This document shows, one piece after another, positions 21,878 to 31,243 of a stretch of 64,000 nt of DNA. The notes beneath the pieces are model-generated. The model did not search any database, was not told where the DNA came from, and was given only the letters and a program-made list of their open reading frames with translations. How positions within the stretch are numbered: the first letter of the stretch is position 1; each line of letters starts with the position of its first letter. The position numbers and the translations under genes were made by a program. The DNA is from Anthonomus grandis grandis (Eukaryota; Arthropoda; Insecta; Coleoptera; Curculionidae). The stretch is taken from assembly GCF_022605725.1 (NCBI RefSeq), contig NC_065549.1, positions 40,005,690-40,069,689 of the forward strand. Direction: 5' to 3'.

Positions 21878-22676
21878 TACGCAGCCAAGTGCGCGGAGGT
21901 GATTCGTAATAGTAATTTGCACCTATCGAGTTACGCAATAAAACATTACATTAAATTAAAGTTAATTTTATTGCAAACATAGAGTTGCTTGCGAAAAACC
22001 TATGCATAATCCCGGTTGCCGATTTTTAAAAGTTCAAATTCTCGCGCGGCTTGATGCGAGCGATAGAGAGGTCCGAGAATAATATCCAATGCGATAGACA
22101 AAGACACAGCATTACAGCTGTATTCCACTAGTTTATCGAATGCGCATGCTCTGTGTATGAGTTACAGAAAGAGAGCGATAGTTGTACATGCTAGTAGTAG
22201 GAGCATCATCATAGTGAATTAACCTCATTTTGAAAAGAAAAACGTGCTTAAAAATGGTTAAAAAGTGTTTTTTGTGTGGCTCAAAAATCATACCTGGAAG
22301 TGGTCTTTATAAAATGATGTATTTGGACCGCACCTCAAAATGGTCCCAAACATGCCTATAAGCACTTTTAGCCTAAAATATGTAAATTCGTGATATATTC
22401 ATAAAAATTTGCAAGATAGGTAATAGGGGTAAATTTTAATATATTTATGAATGAATTTAATATATGTATACATATATAAATATATATTTGTCACTCGCAT
22501 TAAGCCGCGCGAGAATTTAAACTTTTAAAAATCGGCAACCGGGTTTATGCACAGGTTTTTTGCAAGCAACTCTATGTTTGCAATAAAATTAACTTTAATT
22601 TAATGTAATGTTTTATTGCATAACTCAATAGGTGCAAATTACTATTACGAATCACCTCCGCGCACCTGACTGTGTA
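21878..22676. mobile_element. 0.8-kb element with about 190-bp terminal inverted repeats and a THAP-like start
   Basis: The left arm (21878-22068) and right arm (22490-22676) are inverted copies differing at only scattered bases; both begin with GTGCGCGGAGGTGATTCG just inside the terminus and end in CTCGCGCGGCTT. The termini read CTACGCAGCCAAG and, reverse complemented, CTACACAGTCAGG. No clear target duplication. The 420-bp centre has a promoter-like region and a short ORF starting like a zinc-finger (THAP-type) transposase N-terminus. This looks like an internal-deletion derivative of a larger element. Confidence 0.8.
22254..22361 (+). pseudogene. Short THAP/zinc-finger-like ORF in the 0.8-kb TIR element
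   Basis: A 35-codon frame begins MVKKCFLCGSKIIPGSG and continues to TSKWSQTCL before TAA. Seen: an early C-x2-C pair and a Trp about 20 residues later. Known: THAP domains start with a C-x(2-4)-C pair at residues 4-10 and a conserved Trp in the middle, and are carried by P-element-type and other transposases. The frame ends before the second metal-binding pair, so it is a truncated first exon at best. Confidence 0.4.
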
Positions 22677-23928
22677 GTAACTGCACAAGAAAAAAGAAGA
22701 CAACCCAGTGGATGCATATTTCACAAGTTACGTACTTTCGATTAGTACACAATTTAATGCGTAACAGAATGAGTGCAATGTTTAAAAAAAAATTAATTTT
22801 TAATCATTAATAATTAATATTTTGCACAAGATTTCTCAGGCAACCTTTGCGGAATACATTTTAAAATATACTACATTTTATGAAAACATACGTTTCATCC
22901 CGTAACGTTATGGGTGAAGGTCGTAATATGGTGGAATCTTAGACTATAAGATCTAGTAACCATAATTTTAGTCCAAAATCTAATTTTAAAATCCATCAAC
23001 AAGTTACTCCTAAAAATTACAACCGACTGGATTTTCATGAATATATCTATATCTCTATTGTGCTCAATAAAAATCTCTTAAGCTTAAATATACAAGTAAA
23101 TCTCAATTGACTATACGTTCCCTGTACATAGGAGACTGCATAATTAACAATTTTATAATTAACATCTTTTCCGACTGATGCTATTTTCAGTTTGCCTTTA
23201 CTCCTTTAAATAAATTACAACTCATTTGGCTTTTGTACTACAGTATTTTTAGCCACACACAAATTCATTGTTGAAGTTTAGTTTGTTCCACGACTTTTTT
23301 AACACATACATTTTATGACAATTTCGCGATCAATGTTTCTGGACCGATTTTTTCCCGCTATATTTTCGACATGTGATTTTGAAGTTGACAGTAGGATGAC
23401 TCTAATTAATTTTAACACTGCTTTTCCCGTCTTTTAAGCATAAAAATAAAATGGTACTAACGTCCTCTCTTTTTAAAAATTATCCGTCCTCCCGCATTTA
23501 GTGTGTGTTATATGTAAAGTCTTTAACATTAATTTAATTTGTGACAATATTTTTCCCAATTTATGGAGCTTCTATGCATAACTGACAAGTAAGTATATTG
23601 TATCCCTCTATCTTTAGGTTTAACTTTATTTTTATTATATTAAAAATAAAGAAATGACATTCAACTAACTTTTACGCCGAAAGCGCTCAGCTAAGCCAAT
23701 AACAAACAATTTGCTCTGAATATATCTTGTTTGATTATTCTTTAGTATTCTGCAAGCAATATTGCCACTTCCTTCTCTAATTTTTAGACCTCCAAACAAA
23801 TTGTATTACGAGATTATTGAAAAATATTAATGTGTTTGTCACTTCCATTTAAGTTATGCATTAATAGAAATCGTCCATATTCTCAAAGAGACCTTGATAT
23901 AAATAAATCAAAAGCGAATAACATAAAG
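22677..23928. other. AT-rich stretch without a recognisable gene
   Basis: No gene, repeat array or element boundary was recognised. Confidence 0.4.
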
Positions 23929-24080
23929 TCTCGGTGTGTGTATAATTGACCCAGTCAAGAGTGTTTTTAACCTTCTTAAGGTCTTATGATGCTCTTAGGA
24001 GCGAAACACGTGTCACCACTTTAACAAATAAAGGAATTTTATTGAGACCGATATTTTGTGTTTGCAATACACAGATTTTG
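23929..24080 (+). mobile_element. Penelope-like element (PLE) terminal fragment carrying a hammerhead-like motif
   Basis: This stretch shares with 28358-28440 and 63891-63980 the order: hammerhead-like core, about 25-40 bp of spacer, GAGACC, then (A/T)xTTTGTGTTT. It lies just beyond the stop codon (24084-24082) of a minus-strand LINE. Known: small hammerhead ribozymes reside in PLE terminal repeats of arthropods. The element body is absent. Confidence 0.5.
23980..24017 (+). ncRNA. Hammerhead-ribozyme-like motif, copy 1
   Basis: Order on the plus strand: GGT (stem I, 23980), core CTTATGA (consensus CTGATGA, one change), one extra T, stem II GCTC-TTAG-GAGC (23991-24002), core GAAA (24003), minimal stem III CACGTG, cleavage triplet GTC (24012-24014), then ACC, which pairs with GGT. 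Known: short-stem-III hammerheads associated with Penelope-like elements can cleave as dimers. The G-to-T change in CTGATGA would be expected to abolish activity. Confidence 0.55.
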
Positions 24081-24112
24081 ACTATCTTCTTTTTCTTCTT
24101 TCGCGACCATAT

Positions 24113-27100
24113 CGACGCTCGCAAATAGGAACATCGTATCTCGAAAAAGCACGTTTTGAGAAAAATGGGTTTAAAGTTTCAGATTTTGTTTTATGATTTG
24201 TAAAGCAACCACTACGGATTAAGCATTAAAATTTGAAAACGGTGTAAATATGTTATTAGGGCACCTTTTTCAAGAAAAAAATTGTTGGAAAATCGGGTTT
24301 TCTTTTTTAAATTTAGGTTTAAAATAGTTACGATGTTATTATCTGACCATATTTCGGTATTTAATATCGCATCTTGAGATAAGATTTACATATCGGGCAT
24401 TTGTTAAAAAATTATTATCGTATCTAAAGATACGATAATAATTTATATACGAGCATTTATTAAAATGTTATTATCTTATTTAAAGATACGATATTAGAAT
24501 GTTTATAATAAAGGCCTGCCTAAAAGACCTGAAAATTAAAAAAAATTACACACAAATAAGTGGAGATACAGATATACAGAGCCAGCAAATGTCAATAAAG
24601 GAAAATCTCAATTGACGAGTCCGAGCGTTTTTCAAAACAACAATTATTATTGCCTAATTTTTATTGAATTTATGCGTGACTTTACGCCCTCATTGTATAT
24701 AGATACAGATATATAATATACCAAAACTATTGCAAGTAAATAAAGAAAACAAAACTGATAAAGAGACAAAATATTTATTTTAGAAAATACAAATAAATAA
24801 ATGAACATAAAAATCAACTACTTTTTCGACAGAAGTGGAATAAATTTTCAGTGAGAATCTTCGTTTTCCTCATTATCTCCATGGGGAAGGTTTTGGTAAA
24901 AATTATGATATAAATCGGGGATCCCTTTTTGGCATAGGAATTGTAAGTGATCGAACTTTTTATTGGATATTTTAAGTGGGCCTTCATAAGCCTTGACTAA
25001 TCCCTTGTTTTGGCAACTTAACTTTAGTTTCATTCTCTTACTAATGGTTTTCTTCTTTAAATCTAGCAAACAATGGTCATTCTCATCGACAAAATCATAT
25101 TTAATTTTTATTTGCAAAGGGTCGTCAGATAATATTTCAATTTCTTTTATATCATTCCATCTTATAGTTTTTCCATTTTGATCTGTTTTTGATTTGTCCA
25201 GTTTCTTTCGGGTGTTTGTGCTAGTCCTTTTAAGTCATAAACCATATCTTGACTGACTTATATGGTTATGCTAATGTATGCTATAACATTATATGGTTCA
25301 CCTGTAACTTTTGCCATTTTTATAAGCATAATCCACTGCTCTGGTGTGTAAATTACTTTACCCTTTTTCTGACGCTCTATAAGAGCATGGACACTGTCTC
25401 CCTCGTTCTGCGTATGGCCTTTTTCCAGGAAACGGTATGTAATATTTACGCTATATTTTTCCGCTGCGTACACATACATGGCATAAACAAACCGATTCCT
25501 GTTTTGACCAGCGCAATTATCTGTGTAATACACAAAAGTATCGACACCATTCTGTTTTTGATTTTTAATGTAATCCAACACAAAACTTCCAATTTCATTA
25601 GCTCCTCGTTTTACAATTGTCTCGTGCCAGAGATAGCAATGCCCTTTAATATTTCCAACGTCAAAAATCGTTAAATTATACGTACTATATTTTAATTTGT
25701 AATAAAAAATGCTGACATCTTTGTGTGGGGTAACTAAAATTTTTTGTAAATCATAACAGGCAACGTTAATTAATGATTTATCATCTTTTGCCTGCTCCTT
25801 GTCCTTTTCCTTTAATTTTCTTAGGGCGTCTTTGTTAGCTTGGTGTCTTCTTTTTCTTCTTCAAGTTCTTCTCTTTTGCTGTCATCTGCCAGTAAAAACT
25901 TATCACAAACCTCGTGCTGGTCTTTTCTTGGTAAAGAAAACCCTATATTAAACTCATGCTCAAGTCATACCGATATTGTCTGCAAGTAGCAATCGGACTA
26001 ATATTTTTTTCCTTGGCCCATTCTAAGTACAGTCTATACATCTGTGCTATGGACTGTATATTAACTTGTAGGTATTTACGATTTGACTCCTTACGTATAT
26101 AATGTGACTCGGTTGTGGGAAGACACTCAATGTGCTGCCTTATAAATTTCCTAGTAGCTTCAACTTTTGGATCTGTACTTGTGACTCTGTCTCTGCCATC
26201 TGGACTTTCTATTCCAATCGTGTTTCTATCTAACTTAAGCATTACAGTTCTTATCCAGATGTCAGTAATGCTAAGCGTGTTTAAAAAAAAGTTTTGCATA
26301 CTTTAATGATGAGTTCATCCACTGTAAAATAATACTCCATTGTAAATTGACGTCTTGAATTTGTTTTCACTGTTTCTGCCTTCCTTTGTATTTTTTTAAC
26401 GTGCTTTGATAAAAAGTCCATGTGTTTATCATGATTTTCTAGTTTCCAGAATTTACAAAAAATGTTCTTTCGCTGATCTTCTGAAATCTTCTGGTAACAT
26501 TCCATTCGACATTTTTTCTTTACACAACTTTCTTTGATTTTTCTAGCCTTAACAATTTTTTTGGTAGTGTAAGACGTATATTCTTGACCTGTATTTCTTT
26601 TTTTTTAGCTATTTTAACTTTCCAATTATTCTCATTTCTAAACTTTTTTCTACCGGGTGATATATTTTTTTCAGCATCAGTTTGAAGTTGTTTAGCGACA
26701 TTACTTTCTATAGTTACGGATAAATTCACTTCCTTTAAAACAGTCGTTTCCATTGAAGTTGTTTCTTCATTAGCATCATCTTCAAGCTGCAATAAAAAAT
26801 ATTTTCATATTCATACCCTTGCAATTTTTATACCTCATGATTTTAGTACCTCAGTATGTATAGCCAGAATATCCCCATCAGTATTTTCTAAATACTGTAC
26901 ATTTGCAGAAGTAGCCGTCTCTTCATACACAGGTAATCCATTTTGAGTAGTACCAAATAATAATACAGCAGGATCTACTTCATCAAATCCGGGATCAAAA
27001 TCACTTCCATCAAAAATTGGGGAGCGTGCTAGTGCTTGTTCTAAGCTCGTATTGGGGCAGTGGTTTTCAGTATCACTACTGTTTTCTTCTAAAAGGTATA

Positions 27101-27581
27101 TCAAAAAATCAAAATAAGAAATATAAAAAAAACTTTTCTGGTACTGATACCAGAAAACTATTGTTTGATGGTGGTAATATTTTTAAATGATTTTACTATT
27201 ATTATACAGATAGGGCGGAAAGTCACGCATAAATTCAATATGAATTAGGCAATTGTTTTTTTTTTGAAAAACGCTCGGACACGTCAATGGACATTTTCAT
27301 TTGTTGACATTTTGACATACTTTATTTGTTTTGTTATTAAGTATGTAATGTAAGTTCTTTATTAGCCATTTATAGAGTTTGTAACTTAAGTTACGATTTT
27401 ATTAACGCCAATTTTCTTGCGAAGCAGATACGATAAAACTTTTTTTTTAAATTCCTGTTTTTTTCAAAAATCTTAATTTTTTATTACTTTAAAGAAAAGG
27501 GAAGAAAATTTCATACTAGATAGTAGTCTTAACTCAATTTCGTCAAAAATCGGGTTACGATGTTCTTATTTGCGAGCGTCG
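24113..27581. mobile_element. 3.47-kb DNA transposon, TIR CGACGCTCGCAAATA, 4-bp target duplication ATAT
   Basis: The left end CGACGCTCGCAAATAGGAAC and the reverse complement of the right end CGACGCTCGCAAATAAGAAC are near-identical for about 28 bp. Flanks are ATAT on both sides (24109-24112, 27582-27585), and removing the element plus one ATAT restores a LINE frame up to its stop codon, so the boundaries are firm. A second inverted pair of about 125 bp lies further in (24577-24705 and 27207-27330). The interior carries a minus-strand, multi-exon transposase-like gene. A 4-bp duplication is a feature of the Sola superfamily, so Sola is a candidate, but I could not confirm it from motifs. Confidence 0.85.
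24848..27104 (-). pseudogene. Multi-exon DDE-type transposase-like gene, frameshifted (YTDNCAGQN family)
   Basis: Minus-strand exon 1 (27104-26850) is acidic (MIYLLEENSSDTENHCPN) and ends at CTGAG|GTACTA. An acceptor TTGCAG at 26787-26789 opens LEDDANEETTSMETT in the same phase. Next are a basic region, then a Cys cluster KKKCRMECYQKI followed by FCKFWKLENHDKHMDF (about 26520-26420), YYFTVDELIIKVCKTFF, and TESHYIRKESNRKYLQV. The core has LTIFDVGNIKGHCYLWHE, FVYYTDNCAGQNRNRF and EKGHTQNEGDSVHALIE (25700-25400), three acidic blocks consistent with a DDE/RNase H fold. The C-terminal part, FLCQKGIPDLYHNFYQNLPH, ends at 24848. Known: this domain set is widespread in insect genomes as unnamed transposase-like proteins. 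Frameshifts near 26515, 26290, 25940 and 25250 break this copy. Confidence 0.75.
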
Positions 27582-28265
27582 ATATGCATCCTGCACGTTA
27601 GAGATCTTCCGCATATTCCTCAAATTATTGTAGGGGTGCTATCTTCTGCCCGACGAAATATGGTTGCCACATCTGGTACCTCACTCCAATTCTTGACGTT
27701 TCGGCATTTTATCAGTCTTAATCGGAGGTCCAGGGGCAAGCCTTGGTATAGGAGGAAATACTGATATCATTGATATTGCCGATTACCATGGATTTAATTT
27801 TGCAGATGTTAATATACAGGACGTACTGTCGACCGATGATACTTATCTTATTCAGTAAATGCTGAAGATCCTCCAAGTGGGAACCAACATCATGGTATCG
27901 TTGGCGTATCTAATATTATTAATGGGTTTTGACTATGAGTTGGGTATTGACTTTTTTACCCCTGAGTTTATTTTTAAGAGCAAAATGAAATACTTTTTCG
28001 ACATGTTAAATAGCATCAGAGACAAAATAAAACCCTGTCGTGGTCTCTTGGTTACATCGAAAGCTTCGGTTGATACTGTGTCGTTTATAGTTTCACCTTC
28101 TAGTTTCAATATAGTTGCTCTGTAATTTGAATATTCTTCTATTTCGATTCCTCGTAGTTTTGTTAGAAGTAAATAATGTTTGACATTATCGAAAAAAGCT
28201 GTTTGGCAATCAATAAACGAAATTGACAAAAAAAAAGTCACGGTCTCACAACATGTAATTTAACG

Positions 28266-28305
28266 GGCTACACGTGTTTCGCTCTAGTTAGAGCATCATC
28301 AGGCC
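28266..28305 (-). ncRNA. Hammerhead-ribozyme-like motif, copy 2 (minus arm)
   Basis: Mirror copy of the motif at 28358-28397, read on the minus strand: GGC (28305-28303), CTGATGA (28302-28296), stem II, GAAA (28280-28277), CACGTG, GTA and GCC ending at 28266. Intact core. Confidence 0.65.
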
Positions 28306-28357
28306 TTTGGAAGCCATCACATTTTATGTACTGTGAAGTGTGTGGATGGCTTCCAAA

Positions 28358-28397
28358 GGCCTGATGATGCTCTAACTAGAGCGAAACACGTGTAGCC
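28358..28397 (+). ncRNA. Hammerhead-ribozyme-like motif, copy 3 (plus arm)
   Basis: GGC (28358), CTGATGA (28361-28367), one extra T, stem II GCTCT-AACT-AGAGC (28369-28382), GAAA (28383-28386), minimal stem III CACGTG, triplet GTA with predicted cleavage after 28394, then GCC pairing with GGC as stem I. Both conserved core boxes are canonical. The additional U before stem II and the two-to-three-bp stem III depart from textbook hammerheads but fit the small PLE-associated variants. Stem I changes from GGT/ACC in copy 1 to GGC/GCC here, keeping the pairing. Confidence 0.65.
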
Positions 28398-29000
28398 CGT
28401 TAAATTACATGTTGTGAGACCGTGACTTTGTGTTTTTATTTGTTTTTCGTCAATTTTGTATGTTAGTCACTTAGAAAAGAATGGATGAGATTTTTGGATT
28501 TTTGAATCAATAAACGAGAAAAACGTCATACTATTGATCATAGCACTTTTTTACCAGCTTTAGCAACAACATAGCTTCTCTCGTTCCCAGTCTCTTAAGA
28601 AAACCGAAGTGTGGCTCACCCATAATTTCTTTACATTATTATGATTTTACTAACGCAGTTATTATTCTGAGGAAAGGCTTAGTGCGTGGCCTATCAGGCC
28701 AATAAGTCGCAAGTCCTCGCATTGTTTGGCGGTATTTTTCTTGGAAATGATAATATAAGTCGATCGTTGGACCACTTATTTGTTTATGCAAGGTTTTCGC
28801 GTTGTCTTTTCGGTTATCGTGAAAAAGGGTCAATGCATATTTGAACCAGCTCTGCTTAATTTCTTTCTGATTTACAATAAGTCTTCCTTGATCATTTGTA
28901 AGTGACGTTATCGGTTTATTTCTGGTAGTGCGTGTTATTTGTGTAGTAGCGAGGGTTTTTTGAAGATTTAAGAATATATAGAACTATAAACCGTAGGGTA

Positions 29001-29335
29001 GGAGTAATTAAATATAAGTATGTAATATCAACTAAGTAAATAGTAAGAAACTTGAGGACATTGTATCCTAAATTATTTTGTGATAGGTTTTACTGAGCAA
29101 TAAATATTATCGGGATTTCCAGTAGGGCATGAGGGTGCGAATACTGGTATGAATGTTAGAATATAAATACTGTAGAAAATAGCCATAAGTTGAATCTTAG
29201 ATTACACGACGAAGAATTCGCTGATGTATATTGTCACACCGGGGGTTGGGCCAGTCTAGGACAAGGCCGTGTGACGGTTACATACATTGCATGTAACTGG
29301 GACCTGAAGGTACGCTTTAGCATTGAAACAAAATA
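29001..29335. other. Non-coding stretch between LINE and MITE/mariner composite
   Basis: No gene. A GC-richer patch lies near 29235-29310 (CACACCGGGGGTTGGGCC) of unknown origin. Confidence 0.4.
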
Positions 29336-31243
29336 TACAGTGCGAACGTAAAGGTTGGAATAAATTCATTTAAAATTCAGGGAAATGTTCAAAAAAAAAA
29401 ACGCTCGGACATGTCGATTTTTATTTTTAACTGCGGGTTTTCTTACTATAATTTTATGTATACAGGGTGGCCCAAAAATAAGTTACGGTCATCAACGTAA
29501 TTTTTTTAAATGTAAACACCTATTTTTTATTTTAGATTTAGGTTCTACATCAAATTCTAAGTACATTTCATGTACCATGTCCTATACCTAAACTCGACCG
29601 TTGACGATTGAACACAATAAAAGGCTATTTTTGGAAGAGTTATTTATATCAAGCAAGACAACATAAAAATATTTTAATTAATTTATTAAGTGTTGAAAAT
29701 GGCTGCCACGAACCTCTTGGCAATATCCCAGTCGATGCTGAAATTCTTGTAAAACGTTATCGATAACAGAAGGTTCTATCAATCTTATTTCTTCCGTTAT
29801 TCTAATTTTTAAGTCTTCAATGATGTTTGACCGATTAATATAAACTTTGGACTTAAGATACCCCCATAAAAAAAAATTTAAAGAAGTCAGATCCGGCGAT
29901 CTGGCCGGCCATTCAATTGCACCCCTCCGACTAATCCAACGTCCAGGGAAAACGGTATCCAGGTACTGGCGCACGGGACGAGTGTAATGGGCTGGAGCTC
30001 CATCTTGCTGATACCATAAGGAATTATCTAATATATCCGGATCTTCTGGATCGGGGTATAAAGTGGCAAGGCATGGAACCAAGTCATTTTCTAAAAACTC
30101 TAAATACCTCTCACCATTCAAGTATCCTTCAAAGAAAAAGGGCCCTATAACCCTGTTTTCAATCACCCCCGCCCAAACATTTACTTTTTGAGGGACTTGG
30201 CTGTGGCCCTCCATCATCCAGTGCGGATTTTCAGTAGCCCAATATCGGCAGTTTTGCCGGTTTACACTACCATAAAGGCAAAACGTTGCCTCATCAGAAA
30301 ATACAATTTTTTTTGAAAATTGTGGATTAGCATGGCACAAGTCCATAAGTCTCTCACAAAATTCTAAACGCCTATCTGGGTCATCTTCATTTAGTTCATA
30401 AACCAATTGAACTTTGTAAGGGTGCCATTTATTTATACCTAAATACTTAACGACGGATGTCTGGGATATCTGATTTTCTAACGCAATATTGCGAGTCGTT
30501 TTATGGCAATCTTCTTCAACTGCCAGCAAAACATTTATTTGCTTCTCTTCTGATATACTTGACCGACCTTTCGTATAATTATCCCTGACATGACCCAAAT
30601 CCCGATATTTCTGTTCTATTTTACTGACAGTACTTTGAGATATACGTGGCCTATCAGGATACTTGGCATGATACATTACATAGACTTCCATCTGAGTGCG
30701 CATCCTGTTTCCATAACCAATCATCATCAAAATCTCTATTCGCTCTCGCTCACTAAGACGTACCATTTTTTGAAATTTTAATTTTATCTTTTGATAAACT
30801 TAACACAAGCAAAACTTTGCTTAGGCATCTAAATCAAACTAAGTTCACTCAAAATTATTTGATGTCAACAAATTGTGACAAGTTAACAATCAAAAACACC
30901 AACCACAAATGTAAATAACCAAACAATAACTGATAGGTTGCTTGATATAAATAACTCTTCCAAAAATAGCCTTTTATTGTGTTCAATCGTCAACGGTCGA
31001 GTTTAGGTATAGGACATGGTACTCTAAAAATGGTAATGGTAAATCTAAAATAAAAAATAGGTGTTTACATTTAAAAAAATTACGTTGATGACCGTAACTT
31101 ATTTTTGGGCCACCCTGTACACATAAAATTATAGTAAGAAAACCCGCAGTTAAAAATAAAAATCGACATGTCCGAGCGTTTTTTTTTTGAACATACCCCT
31201 GAATTTTAAATGAATTTATTCCAACCTTTACGTTCGCACTGTA
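29336..31243. mobile_element. Palindromic MITE (TACAGTGCGAACG ends) carrying a mariner-type element at its centre
   Basis: Outer ends TATACAGTGCGAACGTAAAG are near-perfect inverted repeats; the outer arms (29336-29460 and 31118-31243) are inverted copies meeting around TTTTATG-TA. At that point sits an inner element whose own ends are TA|CAGGGTGGCCCAAAAATA (29461 and, reverse complemented, 31119), a mariner-like terminus. Inner inverted similarity runs on to about 29655 and 30937. So a mariner appears inserted at the dyad of a palindromic MITE, or the two move as one unit. Confidence 0.8.
29678..30766 (-). CDS. Mariner-superfamily transposase, full-length frame, third catalytic Asp replaced by Asn
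   Basis: A 362-codon uninterrupted frame, MVRLSERERIEILMMIGYG… to …SHFQHLIN. N-terminal HTH: RISQSTVSKIEQKYRDLGHV (about 41-60) and a second helix-turn-helix near 85-112. Catalytic core: VFSDEATF (Asp158), NVWAGVIENRVIGPFFF, WYQQDGAPAHY (Asp255), ARSPDLTSLNFFLWGYLKSK, where Asn297 (codon AAT at 29878-29876) stands where relatives have Asp (SPDLTPLD). Spacing between residues 255 and 297 is 41, so the family pattern would be DD41D. The inverted repeats lie about 215 bp outside the frame on each side. An intact frame implies recent mobility or selection, but Asn297 should block metal-dependent catalysis. Role: cut-and-paste at TA in the nucleus. Confidence 0.9.
   Translation of the reverse strand: MVRLSERERIEILMMIGYGNRMRTQMEVYVMYHAKYPDRPRISQSTVSKIEQKYRDLGHVRDNYTKGRSSISEEKQINVLLAVEEDCHKTTRNIALENQISQTSVVKYLGINKWHPYKVQLVYELNEDDPDRRLEFCERLMDLCHANPQFSKKIVFSDEATFCLYGSVNRQNCRYWATENPHWMMEGHSQVPQKVNVWAGVIENRVIGPFFFEGYLNGERYLEFLENDLVPCLATLYPDPEDPDILDNSLWYQQDGAPAHYTRPVRQYLDTVFPGRWISRRGAIEWPARSPDLTSLNFFLWGYLKSKVYINRSNIIEDLKIRITEEIRLIEPSVIDNVLQEFQHRLGYCQEVRGSHFQHLIN

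Larger units (their letters stand above)
28221..28504. mobile_element. 284-bp PLE-like palindromic insertion with two hammerhead-like motifs and 13-bp target duplication
   Basis: Flanked by AATCAATAAACGA on both sides (28208-28220 and 28505-28517). Arms 28234-28318 and 28345-28429 are inverted copies with no mismatch seen over about 85 bp; the spacer is 26 bp (28319-28344). Each arm holds a full hammerhead-like core. Beyond the right arm a unique tail (28430-28504) ends in ATTTTTGGATTTTTG. The insertion splits a LINE RT frame. Known: Penelope-like elements often carry inverted terminal repeats and make variable-length target duplications. Confidence 0.8.
24082..29000 (-). pseudogene. LINE pol (endonuclease-reverse transcriptase type), split by two later insertions
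   Basis: Three minus-strand segments belong together: about 29000-28505 (KPITSLTNDQGRLIVNQKEI; PHFGFLKRLGTREAM; KKCYDQ), 28220-27582 (ISFIDCQTAF; NVKHYLLLTKLRGIEIEEY; PRQGFILSLMLFNM; INNIRYANDTMMLVP, an RT palm with Asn replacing the first Asp) and 24112-24082 (YGRERRKRR, stop). Joining the last two across the transposon at its ATAT duplication gives VQDAYGRERRKRR and TAG, in frame. Known: this is the common insect APE-type LINE that ends in a short basic C-terminus. Frameshifts and the YANDT change show it is dead. The segment 28221-28504 is a PLE-like palindrome inserted at the FIDYQ block. Confidence 0.75.

Noticed and set aside
25249..25674. Plus-strand 141-codon frame
   Set aside because: Antisense to the transposase core with YTDNCAGQN.
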